NCBI GenBank assembly: GCA_027490725.1
Contig: JAIXXN010000079.1
Span: 1 to 64,000 of the forward strand
Source: Oxalobacteraceae bacterium
GTDB lineage: Bacteria; Pseudomonadota; Gammaproteobacteria; Burkholderiales; Burkholderiaceae_D
Direction: 5' to 3'
DNA length: 64,000 bases
Shown here: one piece after another, positions 54,031-63,312 of the stretch
How the letters are laid out: every line of letters begins with the position of its first letter
Position numbering within the stretch: the first letter of the stretch is position 1
Notes under the pieces: model-generated
The model's database searches: none
What the model was told of the DNA's origin: nothing
What the model saw: only the letters and a program-made list of their open reading frames with translations
Made by a program: the position numbers and the translations under genes

Positions 54031-55095
54031 TTACAGCTTAGCGAACAGGGGCGCGATGGCGCTGCCACCGAGTGCATCGGCCCGTTCCGCAAGGCGCGCT
54101 GCCAGACTCGGTTTCTGATACACCAGCAGTGCAATCAGGCTTTGTGCCAGCAGGTCGCGACTGTCGCTGAGTAACTCCGGACGACGGAAGAAAATCGCAT
54201 CGCCCCAGCCCAGCCGGTCGCGCCCGCTCACAGCGGCCTCGTTATGGTAGGCATAACGGCATTCCGAACTGAAATCGATAAACTCGAAGCCGGCTTCACG
54301 CAGCAGGGTTTCAACTTGCGAGAACAGCGCCTGTTGCGCATAGATCGGTGCAAACGATACTTCGCAATGGATCACATTGGTCCGCTGCAGTACCGCGCTC
54401 GCATGTTCCAGAACCGGCATCTCGAAACCCTGTATATCGAGCTTGAGAAAGTCGACCCGGGGTGTTTCGGCGAGTACCTGATCGAGCGTGCTGGTGCTGA
54501 CCGCTTCGGTTTTCACGGTGGCCAGCTGGCTCAGGTCCACCAGTTGCGAGGTCAGTGCGTGGTTCAGCGGCAGCAGCGACGAGGTGGCATCGTAGTTATT
54601 GATGTGGAAGGTGTGTGCTGCGCCATCGCCGATGAAGGTGGGGTAGAGCGTCAGCGGCGCGTCCGGGTGGCGTGCCAGTGCCGCGGCTATCTTGTCCTGC
54701 AAGGGCTCGAAGCCGATCACGCGGTAGGGCAGCCCGCTGCTCAGCGGCGCATAAATATGCTGTTCGTCTTCCAGTTCCTGGGCACCGATATCGACGATGG
54801 TGAGCGGCTGTTGCCCCAGCAGCGCCGAACCCGCTGCGCGTGCGCGCTGTTGCAGTTGCTCGAGTTGGCTGGCACGCGCCAGACGTTGCTGGCACTCCTC
54901 CGAGGCGGCCAGTGCGGCCACTACTACCGTCGCGTCAGCACCCGCCTGTAACTGGGCGCACCAGTGTGCCAGGCCGACCGGATCGGCCGGCCGTCCCAGC
55001 AGACCATGGTAGAGGCTATGCACCAACGCCGTTGCTTGCGCAGCCGGCATGGCAGGGGACTCGGTTGAACGCTCGGTAGTCATCGGTGTTGTCAT
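54031..55095 (-). CDS. DUF4214-FkbM methyltransferase fusion
   Basis: 354 residues if started at 55095; starts at 55083 or 55137 are possible, as no ribosome site is clear. Residues 20-60 are a DUF4214-like segment with GRPADPVGLAHW, the same motif as in the surface protein at the window end. The FkbM core follows: TIVDIGAQELEDEQ near residue 97 and FLKLDIQGFEMPVLEHA near residue 215. The fusion suggests that the enzyme is brought to a DUF4214 protein or its glycan. It lies 48 bases after the Wzt-like gene. Confidence 0.85.
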   Translation of the reverse strand: MTTPMTTERSTESPAMPAAQATALVHSLYHGLLGRPADPVGLAHWCAQLQAGADATVVVAALAASEECQQRLARASQLEQLQQRARAAGSALLGQQPLTIVDIGAQELEDEQHIYAPLSSGLPYRVIGFEPLQDKIAAALARHPDAPLTLYPTFIGDGAAHTFHINNYDATSSLLPLNHALTSQLVDLSQLATVKTEAVSTSTLDQVLAETPRVDFLKLDIQGFEMPVLEHASAVLQRTNVIHCEVSFAPIYAQQALFSQVETLLREAGFEFIDFSSECRYAYHNEAAVSGRDRLGWGDAIFFRRPELLSDSRDLLAQSLIALLVYQKPSLAARLAERADALGGSAIAPLFAKL

Positions 55096-55143
55096 CGGCA
55101 AAAAAGGTGAAGGCGGCGCAGCGGGCAGGCCGCGCACACCAGG

Positions 55144-56418
55144 TTAAGACTTGGTGAAATGCAGTTGTGGCGTCAGATTCACGAGGCCACTCCAGATAAT
55201 AGCGTCTGGATTGGTCAACACGACAAAATTGCTGACATCGGTGAGATAGTTGAGCACATGCTCGAACGATCCCTCGCCGTAGCCGCCATCGCCCAGGCCG
55301 ACCGTGATGGTGTATTCGTCGGGGAACAGATGCATGGGTAGCACAAAACGCACGCTCAGGGTGGCGCCGGCTGCGACCGGTCCGGGTTGCTGGTGCATGC
55401 AATAGGTGTTGGTTTCAAACATCACGCTGCCGTAGCGGTTGCGCAGCTTGAAGCCCACATGCGGGTCGGCCGCCGCGGCGTTCAGCCGGTAGTCGATCTG
55501 CAGCGTGACAGTATGGTCGGCCAGCAGGGACTGGCGCTCCTGCCCGTCGGCATCAAACAGACGCACGCCGATACAGTCAGCAGCCGGGCTGGTAATGCTG
55601 CCGCTTTTACCGGCCAGCGCTGGCGCATCGCTGGCGGCCGGGGCCGGCGTGGCGGCACTCGCGCCGGACGGCACGGGCGGCGCTGGGCTGCGTCCCAGAA
55701 GTTCGGCCTGATACAGATCAATGGCGTCGACCGGCGCGCCGTCAAAGGCCAGCACGCCGTTACGCAGGAACAGGCAGCGGTCACAAATGCTGAGGATGGT
55801 GCCGGCACTGTGCGACACGAATAGCAAGGTGGTGCCGGCCTGTTTGAAGGCGGCAATCCGGTCAAAGCATTTTTGCTGGAAGAACACGTCACCCACGGCC
55901 AGTGCTTCGTCGACGATCAGAATATCGGGCCGTACGCAGGTGGCCACGCTGAAGGCGAGCCGCATCTGCATACCGCTCGAGTAGACCCGCACCGGCTGCT
56001 CGATGTAGTCGCCGATGTCGGCAAAGGCCAGAATTTCGGGCATCAGGGCGCTGACTTCTGCCACTGTTAGACCGAGTAACTGGCCGGCAATCAGCACGTT
56101 CTCGCGGCCACTGAAATCCGGGTGGAAGCCCATGCCCAGTTCCAGCAGGGCGGCCACGCGGCCGTGCACGCCCACACTGCCGGTGCTGGGCTGGGTGGTG
56201 CCGGTGATCAGTTTCAGCAGGGTACTTTTACCTGCGCCATTGATGCCGATCAGGCCGACCGACTCGCCGGCGGCGATGCGGAAGCTGACATCTTTCAGCA
56301 CCCAGTGCAGCTGATGGCGCACCTTAGACCACGGCAGCAACCATTCGAGCAGCCGGGCCGAGCGGGTTGAATACTGTTTATAGGCTTTACCCAGCCCTTG
56401 TACGTGTAGGCTGCCCAT
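55144..56418 (-). CDS. wzt: ABC transporter ATP-binding protein, Wzt type with glycan-binding C-terminus
   Basis: 424 residues. The nucleotide-binding domain has Walker A GINGAGKST near residue 60, signature YSSGMQMRLAFS near residue 147 and Walker B ILIVDEALAVGD. A second domain (about 280-424) after an Ala/Pro linker is the beta-sandwich of Wzt C-terminal domains, which binds the capped end of the O-antigen. Its ATG overlaps the permease stop by one base. With the permease it exports a lipid-linked polysaccharide across the inner membrane. Confidence 0.92.
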   Translation of the reverse strand: MGSLHVQGLGKAYKQYSTRSARLLEWLLPWSKVRHQLHWVLKDVSFRIAAGESVGLIGINGAGKSTLLKLITGTTQPSTGSVGVHGRVAALLELGMGFHPDFSGRENVLIAGQLLGLTVAEVSALMPEILAFADIGDYIEQPVRVYSSGMQMRLAFSVATCVRPDILIVDEALAVGDVFFQQKCFDRIAAFKQAGTTLLFVSHSAGTILSICDRCLFLRNGVLAFDGAPVDAIDLYQAELLGRSPAPPVPSGASAATPAPAASDAPALAGKSGSITSPAADCIGVRLFDADGQERQSLLADHTVTLQIDYRLNAAAADPHVGFKLRNRYGSVMFETNTYCMHQQPGPVAAGATLSVRFVLPMHLFPDEYTITVGLGDGGYGEGSFEHVLNYLTDVSNFVVLTNPDAIIWSGLVNLTPQLHFTKS

Positions 56419-57215
56419 CAGAGTTCATCCACCAGTTCGCCCGCGCGGCGGCGGAATAATTGCAGCCCGATGGCGCACAGCAGCAGTGCCAGCAGAGCGG
56501 TCGGCCACAGGCTGGCCCAGTGCGGTGCCTGGGCGCTGACGAAAATATTCTGATAGCCGGCAATCACCGGCGCCATCGGATTCCATACCAGCAGGCCACG
56601 CACTTCCGGCGGCAGAATTTCCGGAGCATACACGATCGGCGTCAGCCAGAACCAGAATTGCAGGGCAATGGTAAAGAACTGGCCGATGTCACGGAAAAAC
56701 ACATTGAGCACGCCCAGAATCAGACCGAGGCCGATGGACAGGGCAATTTGCAGGAGTAATAAGGGAATTACGGCAGCCAATACCCAGCCCGGGAAATGGC
56801 CGGTGGCCAGCAGGAACAGGATAAACAGGCCAAAAATGATGGTGAAATTGAGTACGGCGCTGGCCACCACGATCAGCGGCAGGCAGATGCGCGGGAAGCT
56901 GATCTTCTTGAGCAGATTGGCTTGCTCGATGAACATGGTGAGGGCGCGGCTGCAGATTTCGGCGAACAGCCCCCAGGTCAGGATGCCGGCACACAGATAG
57001 ATGCTGTAGGCATAGGGTGTATCGACGCCCGGTAGTTTGCTGCGCATCACCTGCGAGAAAATCACGGTGTACACCAGAATCATGGCCAGCGGATTCAGGA
57101 TGGCCCATGCAGCACCGAGGACCGCGTTGCCGTATTTGGCCTGGAATTCGCGTTTCACGCTGCCCACGATGAAGCCGCGGTAGGCCCAGGCGGCACGTAA
57201 CATCAGCGCTGCCAT
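56418..57215 (-). CDS. wzm: ABC transporter permease, Wzm type
   Basis: 265 residues, about six membrane helices, typical ABC-2 polysaccharide permease: it begins VKREFQAKYGNAVLGAAWAI near residue 20 and ends before the ATPase gene. It is the first gene of the long minus-strand unit reaching 45273. A perfect TATAAT -10 lies about 100 bases upstream. Polysaccharide exported this way is normally fully built inside the cell, which agrees with the giant transferase and FkbM caps downstream. Confidence 0.92.
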   Translation of the reverse strand: MAALMLRAAWAYRGFIVGSVKREFQAKYGNAVLGAAWAILNPLAMILVYTVIFSQVMRSKLPGVDTPYAYSIYLCAGILTWGLFAEICSRALTMFIEQANLLKKISFPRICLPLIVVASAVLNFTIIFGLFILFLLATGHFPGWVLAAVIPLLLLQIALSIGLGLILGVLNVFFRDIGQFFTIALQFWFWLTPIVYAPEILPPEVRGLLVWNPMAPVIAGYQNIFVSAQAPHWASLWPTALLALLLCAIGLQLFRRRAGELVDEL

Positions 57216-57313
57216 TAGTGCTGCAGAGCGCCTTGCGGCGTAGTCAGGTAGGCGTAGGGCAGGGTTTTCACGGGTGCGGAAGGCGGCAAAAAGCCGAGTG
57301 TGACAAAGACCGG

Positions 57314-57319
57314 ATTATA
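57314..57319 (-). promoter_or_regulatory. -10 hexamer of the exporter-glycan unit
   Basis: Perfect TATAAT on the minus strand between the crp-like gene and wzm. The 17-base position upstream has no good -35, so an activator may be needed. The leader would be about 95 bases. Confidence 0.55.
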
Positions 57320-57364
57320 CCGTATCAGCTTGTTGCAATCTTAACGGGTTACAAACTGTCACAG

Positions 57365-58147
57365 CTACTCGGCAGCCTCACCCTGTACCAGTTTTTGCAA
57401 GGCTTGCGGGTTGAGAATCCTGAGCTGGTGGGCATCTTTCTGCACGATGCCCTGCTGTGTCAGGCTTAACAGGGCACGCGTCACGGTTTCCCGGCTGGTG
57501 TTGATCATATTGGCAATATCCTGATGGGTGGGCAGGTTTTCCACTACCGTGCCATCGGGATTTTTTTTCTGCATCAGCACCAGGAAGGTGTAGATGCGGC
57601 GTGCCGTGTTATTGATGCTGAGCAGGGCGCGGAATTCGGAGTCGCGCTGGATCTTCTGGGCCAGGTGTTGCAGCATCTGGCGCGCCACCGAGGGCGCGTG
57701 GGAGAACAGATGCATAGCGGTCGGCGCTGGCAGAAAGGCCACCAGTACTTCGGTGGTGGCGACCACCGAGGCCGAACGGGTCGAATTGTTGATCAGGGCA
57801 ATTTCGCCGAAAAAATCGCCCGGCGCCAGCATGCGCAGGCCGATCGCGCGCCCGTCTTCGGTCACGTCGATCACTTGCAACTGACCGGACAGCAGGAATA
57901 GCAGTCCGTCGCCACTGCCACCCTTGTGCAGCACCACTTCCCGTTTGGCATAGCGGCGGATGCGCAGTTCCGGCTTGATGCGGGCAATGTCCTCATCGGA
58001 CACTTCGGCGAGCAGCGGAATTTTGCGCAGATGGATGGTAATGTTCTGGCGCTTGGCGCCATCGGCCGGCGCACTCTGGACGGTATCGTCGGCCGGCGCT
58101 GGTGCTGCGGCGCTAGGGGCGGTATCGGCAGGGGGCATCGAAGTCAT
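57365..58147 (-). CDS. Crp/Fnr-family regulator with CRP-like ligand and DNA motifs
   Basis: 260 residues with a 35-residue Ala/Pro-rich leader. The cNMP-binding barrel (about 38-155) has the phosphate-binding cassette FGEIALI then TRSAS near residues 112-127, with the Glu, Arg and Ser that bind cAMP in CRP. No Cys cluster of the FNR type is present. The C-terminal HTH (about 200-245) carries TSRETVTRAL, with the Arg-Glu-x3-Arg spacing that E. coli CRP uses on TGTGA. It is between the barrel protein gene and the exporter operon, on the same strand as the cyclase. Confidence 0.92.
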   Translation of the reverse strand: MTSMPPADTAPSAAAPAPADDTVQSAPADGAKRQNITIHLRKIPLLAEVSDEDIARIKPELRIRRYAKREVVLHKGGSGDGLLFLLSGQLQVIDVTEDGRAIGLRMLAPGDFFGEIALINNSTRSASVVATTEVLVAFLPAPTAMHLFSHAPSVARQMLQHLAQKIQRDSEFRALLSINNTARRIYTFLVLMQKKNPDGTVVENLPTHQDIANMINTSRETVTRALLSLTQQGIVQKDAHQLRILNPQALQKLVQGEAAE

Positions 58148-58214
58148 CAGGTAGCGGAGTAGTAGTAACGTTGCAATGGCGGCTGCCGACGATCAGGCAG
58201 GAACGCCACAACCG

Positions 58215-59438
58215 TTAGTCCTGCCACTGCCAATTGAGTTGCAATTGCCGGCTATTGTACTGAAAGATAGAGATATTTTCCTGATTTCGTGTCTGGCGCA
58301 GTTCCAGTTGCAGCGTCTGGGTTTTGCTGAGCGGATAGCTGAAGCTGGTGCGCCACACGTCGGTGCGTTGCTGGCGCACCAGGTCGATCAATCCCGGCGC
58401 ATAGGCGGAGGCGCTGCGCCAGTGCTGCCGGCTGAAGCCCAGGTCGGCACTGATTTCGCCCCCCAGTTGCTGGCGCCAGGTGAGATTGAGCAGATCGCCA
58501 TGCCGGTCGCCGCCGGGGCGCAAGGCATGCGCGCGTTCGTTCAGCAAGCCGTAGACCAGGCTGCCACTACCCTGCTGGGTGCGGTAATTGAATTGCGCAC
58601 GGAGTTCGCCACTATGGGTATTAAAGTGGTCCAGCGTCAGGTAGTCGACTTTGCTCAGTCCCGCCATCAGGTGGAATTGCACGCCGCTCGGCCAGGGTAG
58701 GGGCGGGCCGAGACGGGCCTGTAACTGGGTCTGGCGCTGGTAATACTGGTTGCCCAGCGAAATCCAGCCCATCATGGCTGTGCCGCGCAGTGCCCAGCGG
58801 CCAAATTGCCACGGGGTTTCCACGCCGGAAAACAGCGAGGCACTGTCGTACTGGCGCAAATGATCATTGCGGCGCAGCTGGGCCTGCACAAACGCCAGCG
58901 TGCCATTCGGGGTCAGGTCGCGCAGATATTCGCCGCTGAAGGCGCTGTACTGGTCGTGCTTGGGCAGGAAATCCGCCGATAGCGGCAGTTCGATCTGGCT
59001 GCCCGGCAAGCCGATCAGGTAGCTGGAGGTGCTGGCGCCCTGATTCACGTTCTGGTCGGCGCCACGTCCCAGCGTGAGCGCGCTGGTGCTATGGGCCTGC
59101 CAGTTGTTGCAGCCCTGTGCTCGGGTTCGGTTAATCAGTTCGAGTATCCCCGGTGGCGGGGCAAAGCGTTGCTCGATCGCTAGAAACAGGCGCTCGGCCT
59201 CCACGGCGTGGCCCAGACTGCATTGAATCAGTGCCAGCTCGAGCCAGGCGCCGGCATGCAGCGGTTCGAGGTCGATCACGCGCGACAGCGCTTCGCTGGC
59301 ATCGGTCTTGCGGCCCTCGGCAATCGACTGGAGTGCTTCGCGATAGAGCGCGGCGGTGGGATCGGGCAGTTCTTCCGCCCGCGCGCTCAGCGGCGCCAGC
59401 AGCAACGCCGTCGCCAGCCATGACAGCCACTGCCTCAC
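58215..59438 (-). CDS. Secreted TPR and outer-membrane beta-barrel protein
   Basis: 407 residues. A signal peptide (LATALLLAPLSARA) is followed by TPR-like helices (about 25-105; AALYREALQSIAEGRKTDAS, AGAWLELALIQC) and a barrel-like region (about 115-407) of alternating strands such as GTLAFVQAQLRRND. This plan resembles surface-lipoprotein-assembly-modifier and related outer-membrane proteins. Its start overlaps the cyclase stop by four bases (ATGA), so the two are tightly coupled. The function is unknown. Confidence 0.78.
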   Translation of the reverse strand: MRQWLSWLATALLLAPLSARAEELPDPTAALYREALQSIAEGRKTDASEALSRVIDLEPLHAGAWLELALIQCSLGHAVEAERLFLAIEQRFAPPPGILELINRTRAQGCNNWQAHSTSALTLGRGADQNVNQGASTSSYLIGLPGSQIELPLSADFLPKHDQYSAFSGEYLRDLTPNGTLAFVQAQLRRNDHLRQYDSASLFSGVETPWQFGRWALRGTAMMGWISLGNQYYQRQTQLQARLGPPLPWPSGVQFHLMAGLSKVDYLTLDHFNTHSGELRAQFNYRTQQGSGSLVYGLLNERAHALRPGGDRHGDLLNLTWRQQLGGEISADLGFSRQHWRSASAYAPGLIDLVRQQRTDVWRTSFSYPLSKTQTLQLELRQTRNQENISIFQYNSRQLQLNWQWQD

Positions 59439-61351
59439 GCGCTGGCAACCGCCCGGGGCGCGGCGGAAGAAGAAAGGGATACTGCAGCCATACTTGAATC
59501 GGTCGTAAAAAGAGTAGTCGGATGTTCCTTGCCGCGCAAGCGTCGCTCGCCCAGCAGAATAAACTGATGACGGCGCGCCCGGGCCACGGTCCCCGCGCCA
59601 ACAATGATGTCGTGCGGGAAATCGCGGGCAGCCTGCTCGAGGCGTGCCGCCGTGTTGACGCTGTCGCCGACGGCAGTATAAATGCTGCGGAAGCTGGTGC
59701 CAAAATCGCCGGCCATGGCGGGGCCACTTTCCACCCCGATACGCACCCGCAGTGGCGGATGGCCGGCAGCGACCCGTTGCTGACTCAATTGTTGCACGCG
59801 GCGTACAATAGCACAGGCCGCATCCATTGCCAAATCGGCATGTTCTTCCTGCGCCAGCGGCGCGCCCCAGAAGGCTACCAGCCCGTCGCCCGTATATTTA
59901 TCTAGCGTGCCGAGGTGGCCGATCACCGGACCGGTCAGGCAATCGAGAAATTCGCGGGTCAGGGTCGCGGCATCTTCCACTGGCAGCGATTCGACCTGAG
60001 TGGTATAGCCTTCCATGTCGGCGATCAGGGTGGTGATGTCGAGCTGGCGTGGCTGTAAAGGGTCGGCCAGATCGCTGCGCAGTAATTCGGCGACCACCGC
60101 CGGCGCCACATACTGGCGTAGCGTGTCGAGCAGGTGGCGTGAGCGGCGCTGGGTTAATTGCCATTGATACGGCACGGCGACGGACAGCAGAAACAGATTG
60201 GTCAGCAAAGGCGCGGTGGTGGAAAAATCGGCATCATGGATGCTGATTAGATATGCCAGTGGCAGCCACAGCAGAGAGCAGATGGCGAGCAGGCTGACGC
60301 TGGCGATGGCGGCCAGGCGCGGCAAGGCCAGGCTCAGCACGATCACGGTCAGTAGGGCATACGCCACGGCCAGCCAGCGGCCCGGCCAGCGTGCCGGACG
60401 TGTACCGTCCTGGATATCTAGCAAAGTCGATAAAAACGCTGCCTGTACACCGAGCCCTGGGCGATTCGCGGCCAGCGGCGTGGTCACCCGGTCTGCCGTG
60501 CCTAGCGAGGAAGAGCCCACCAGTACCAGCCGGCCGCTAGCGCCCTGCGGGGCAATCCGCTGGTCCAGAATGTCCATCGCAGAGACCACCGTGTAGGCCG
60601 ACCAGTCGCGCTGGTAATCAATGCGCAGCCAGGGCTGGGCGTCGATCGCGGGCAGCGGCTTGCCACTGCAGCACTGCAGCAGCGCCAGCGCCAGTGCAGG
60701 GTAATAGTCACCTTCAAAGCTGGTATACAAGGGCAGGCGGCGCAGCGCTCCATCGGCGTCGGGGATGAAGCCAATATTGCCCACGTGGCGAGCAACTGAC
60801 AGGCCACGGTGGTTGGCGATATAACCGGTGGCGGGAATGGCGTCCACGGCGGGCCCGCGATAGGGCGCTGCCAGCTGGCCATCGCGCAATGGCAGTGGGC
60901 GGGTGGTGCTGTAGTCAAATGCCTGCGCCAGTACCAGTGGACTATGCTGGGCGAGTAGTGCTAGCCGCTGATCGCCATTACCGCTACTGGCTTCGGGCAG
61001 CAGGATGTCGAGCGCCACGCCACGCGCGCTGTAATGGGTCAGCAGGGTCTCTGCTAGGTCGGCCAGCCGGGCGCGCGGCCATGGCCAGGGGCCGAGCGCG
61101 GCCAGACTGGCTTCATCGATATCGACCACCAGCACGCGCGGGTCGGGGGCGTCGCTGGTATGCAGGGCGATCAGGCGGTCGCGCAGCCATTCGTCGGCAG
61201 GCAGGGGGTGCTCGGTCGAGCTCAGCCACTGAGCCGCCAGCGCCAGAGCGATCGCCATTGCCGCGATGGCGGCGCGCACCACGCTCTGCGAAGGACTCAG
61301 TACGGCACGCAACAGGGCGTAACAGCGTCGGGGTAGCGTTTCGGTGTGCAC
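59435..61351 (-). CDS. CHASE2-domain class III adenylate cyclase
   Basis: 638 residues with a GTG start. One N-terminal membrane helix (about 28-45), a CHASE2 sensor (about 50-330) in the periplasm, three membrane helices (about 335-400) and the cyclase domain. The catalytic set is complete: IADMEGYTT near 441 (metal Asp), DKYTGDGLVAFWG near 480 (Lys and second Asp), and YTAVGDSVNTAARLE near 555 (Thr, Asn and Arg). The Lys/Thr pair points to ATP as substrate. It is divergent from the FecR-domain gene; a CRP-type operator is in the shared 220-base region. Confidence 0.93.
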   Translation of the reverse strand: MHTETLPRRCYALLRAVLSPSQSVVRAAIAAMAIALALAAQWLSSTEHPLPADEWLRDRLIALHTSDAPDPRVLVVDIDEASLAALGPWPWPRARLADLAETLLTHYSARGVALDILLPEASSGNGDQRLALLAQHSPLVLAQAFDYSTTRPLPLRDGQLAAPYRGPAVDAIPATGYIANHRGLSVARHVGNIGFIPDADGALRRLPLYTSFEGDYYPALALALLQCCSGKPLPAIDAQPWLRIDYQRDWSAYTVVSAMDILDQRIAPQGASGRLVLVGSSSLGTADRVTTPLAANRPGLGVQAAFLSTLLDIQDGTRPARWPGRWLAVAYALLTVIVLSLALPRLAAIASVSLLAICSLLWLPLAYLISIHDADFSTTAPLLTNLFLLSVAVPYQWQLTQRRSRHLLDTLRQYVAPAVVAELLRSDLADPLQPRQLDITTLIADMEGYTTQVESLPVEDAATLTREFLDCLTGPVIGHLGTLDKYTGDGLVAFWGAPLAQEEHADLAMDAACAIVRRVQQLSQQRVAAGHPPLRVRIGVESGPAMAGDFGTSFRSIYTAVGDSVNTAARLEQAARDFPHDIIVGAGTVARARRHQFILLGERRLRGKEHPTTLFTTDSSMAAVSLSSSAAPRAVASA

Positions 61352-61509
61352 AGGCGGGGCAGCGAGAGTAGGGTCTGATCAGTTGAAAGCTCAGTATATC
61401 GCGTTGCCGCACTGATAGTGCAGTAGATCGATGGCAGGTGTGGCGCGCGCTCGCGATGCTTTGCTACAAAGTGTAACGCTGATCGGAATAAACATTGATT
61501 TGAGTAAAA

Positions 61510-61525
61510 TGTGATGGTTATCACG
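61510..61525 (+). promoter_or_regulatory. CRP-type operator before the FecR gene
   Basis: TGTGA-TGGTTA-TCACG, one base off the TGTGA-N6-TCACA consensus. It is centred near -41 if the GACAAT at 61546-61551 is the -10. It lies in the region shared with the adenylate cyclase gene, so both directions may respond. Confidence 0.78.
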
Positions 61526-61571
61526 GAAAAATCCGCCCCCGGGGGGACAATACCGGTAAAGGGGAAATATC

Positions 61572-62960
61572 ATGTTGCGTCCATTATTACGTCCACTACT
61601 TGCCAGTTTCGCCATCCTGCTCGCCGTTCCGGCGCTGGCAGCGGAGGCTGGTAAGGTCATTTTTGTTGCCGGAGCGGCCAAGATAGACGGCAAGCCTGTG
61701 GCCCTGAATGCTGCGGTACAGGAGGGGGAGCTGCTGGTCACGGGTGCGGCAGGCTATATCTATATCAAGACCATCGATAATGGCATGTTCATTCTGCGTC
61801 CGAATAGCCAGGCGCGCATCGCCAGCTATCACGTTGATGCTGCCAATCCCGCGAATACCCGCATCAAACTGGAATTGCTCAGTGGCGTGGCGCGTAGCCA
61901 GTCGGGCGAAGCGGTCAAGCTGGCACGCCAGAACTTCCGCTTTAACACCCCGGTAGCGGCGATTGGTGTGCGCGGCACCGATTTCACGGTCTTTACGGAT
62001 CAGGAAGTGTCGCGCGTGGCGGTACTGTCTGGCGGGATTACCATGAGTGGTTTTGGTGGCGGTTGTCGTCCTGAGGGTAGTGGTCCCTGCGAAGGTGGCG
62101 CGGCACGCGAGTTGTCGGCGACTCAGCGCGGCCAGTTGTTGCAAATTCAACGTAGTCAGGCAGCGCCGCAATTGCTGCAGAGTGGCAGCCTATCCCCGGA
62201 TGTGGTGGCGCCGCCACGCCCGGATGAGCCTACTGGTAAGCTGGGCAGCGCTCCCAGTGCTGGCGCCTCGGTAGGTAGTGCCGAGCCTAGTCTGGATCCG
62301 CGCAAGTCAAATTCATTGCAGCAGATCGTCGCGAGTCAGGCAGGTGGGGATAAAACCGCAGGTGGCGATAAAAATGCCGAGGCCGTGGTCCCGCCCGTCG
62401 TGCCGGTGGTGCCAGTGGTGCCGGTGGAGCCGGTAGTGGTAGTGCCGGTTGTGCCGCCGCGGGCGGTGAACTGGGGGCGCTGGCAGACGGTTGCCGGGGT
62501 CGCAGCCAACAGCACCCTCGGACAGGCGGGTTCGGATCGACTGGCCCTGAATGATGCATTTGTGCTATTCCGTGCCAAGGAAGGGACGCAATATGTCACG
62601 CCCGAGCACGGTAGTATTGGTTTCAATCTGACGCAGAGCGAGGCATACGTGCGCAATCAGACCACGCAGGTGAGTACGCTGGCAGGGGTTGAAAATGGCA
62701 AGCTGCTGGTGGACTTCGATAAAGCCCTGTTCACTACCAGCCTGGACTTGCTGACGCAGGGCGAGCGCTTCACTTTCAAATCGACGGGTGAAGTGGCAAA
62801 AGATGGCCAATTGTATGGCGGTGCCGTACTCGGTTCCGGTGGCTTGAATACCATGAACGTGAACGGTGTTCTCAGCGGCAAAGGTGATGCCACCTATCTG
62901 TTCCAGGGGCGTCTGGATGCCGTTCGCACGGTGTCAGGCGTGACTTACTGGACAAAATGA
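61572..62960 (+). CDS. Secreted FecR-domain protein
   Basis: 462 residues. A signal peptide (LASFAILLAVPALAA) is followed by a FecR domain (about 25-160; LLVTGAAGYIYIKTIDNG and VAAIGVRGTDFTVF). After a low-complexity Val/Pro stretch (about 275-298, many VVPVVPV-type repeats) the C-terminal 150 residues look beta-rich and are not recognised. It lacks the membrane helix and anti-sigma part of true FecR. CHASE2 cyclases are often next to such proteins, so it may feed an envelope signal to the cyclase; that link is inference. Confidence 0.88.
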   Translation: MLRPLLRPLLASFAILLAVPALAAEAGKVIFVAGAAKIDGKPVALNAAVQEGELLVTGAAGYIYIKTIDNGMFILRPNSQARIASYHVDAANPANTRIKLELLSGVARSQSGEAVKLARQNFRFNTPVAAIGVRGTDFTVFTDQEVSRVAVLSGGITMSGFGGGCRPEGSGPCEGGAARELSATQRGQLLQIQRSQAAPQLLQSGSLSPDVVAPPRPDEPTGKLGSAPSAGASVGSAEPSLDPRKSNSLQQIVASQAGGDKTAGGDKNAEAVVPPVVPVVPVVPVEPVVVVPVVPPRAVNWGRWQTVAGVAANSTLGQAGSDRLALNDAFVLFRAKEGTQYVTPEHGSIGFNLTQSEAYVRNQTTQVSTLAGVENGKLLVDFDKALFTTSLDLLTQGERFTFKSTGEVAKDGQLYGGAVLGSGGLNTMNVNGVLSGKGDATYLFQGRLDAVRTVSGVTYWTK

Positions 62961-63010
62961 TCTGGATTAATTTGCTTCTCGGCCAGATAATCGGCCGGAG
63001 TTAAAACGGT

Positions 63011-63046
63011 GCGTCGGCGTGAAGGAATTCATGTCGACGCTTTTTT
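63011..63046 (+). terminator. Strong intrinsic terminator after the FecR gene
   Basis: GCGTCG (63011) pairs with CGACGC (63035-63040), the stem continuing inward to 13 pairs including G-T pairs, with a GGAA tetraloop, followed by six T. Confidence 0.9.
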
Positions 63047-63312
63047 ATTAATACTCACCGAATGTCACAATGGGCCGGATTCTTATTGACTCCAGTTCAA
63101 CACTTTCTGGCTGCGTTGCGGCAGCGAAGCACAGCTAGCGAGTGTGGCGGTTAAGTAAAGTGGTATGCTGATAAAAGTGTTTTCAACATATTAATAACAC
63201 CGTCAATCGGTGTTGTGTAAACACGTTGATTTCCCTTTAACCATCTCCCATAATGTCCCGCGTGGTAATTTTTGCGAATTATGCCGAAATAAAGTGGATT
63301 TTTATGGGTTTT

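Noticed and set aside
57345..57363. Possible CRP site before the exporter operon (TGTGA on the minus strand)
   Set aside because: Only one half-site is good; the other half reads GTAAC, so control of this promoter by Crp is not supported by sequence alone.
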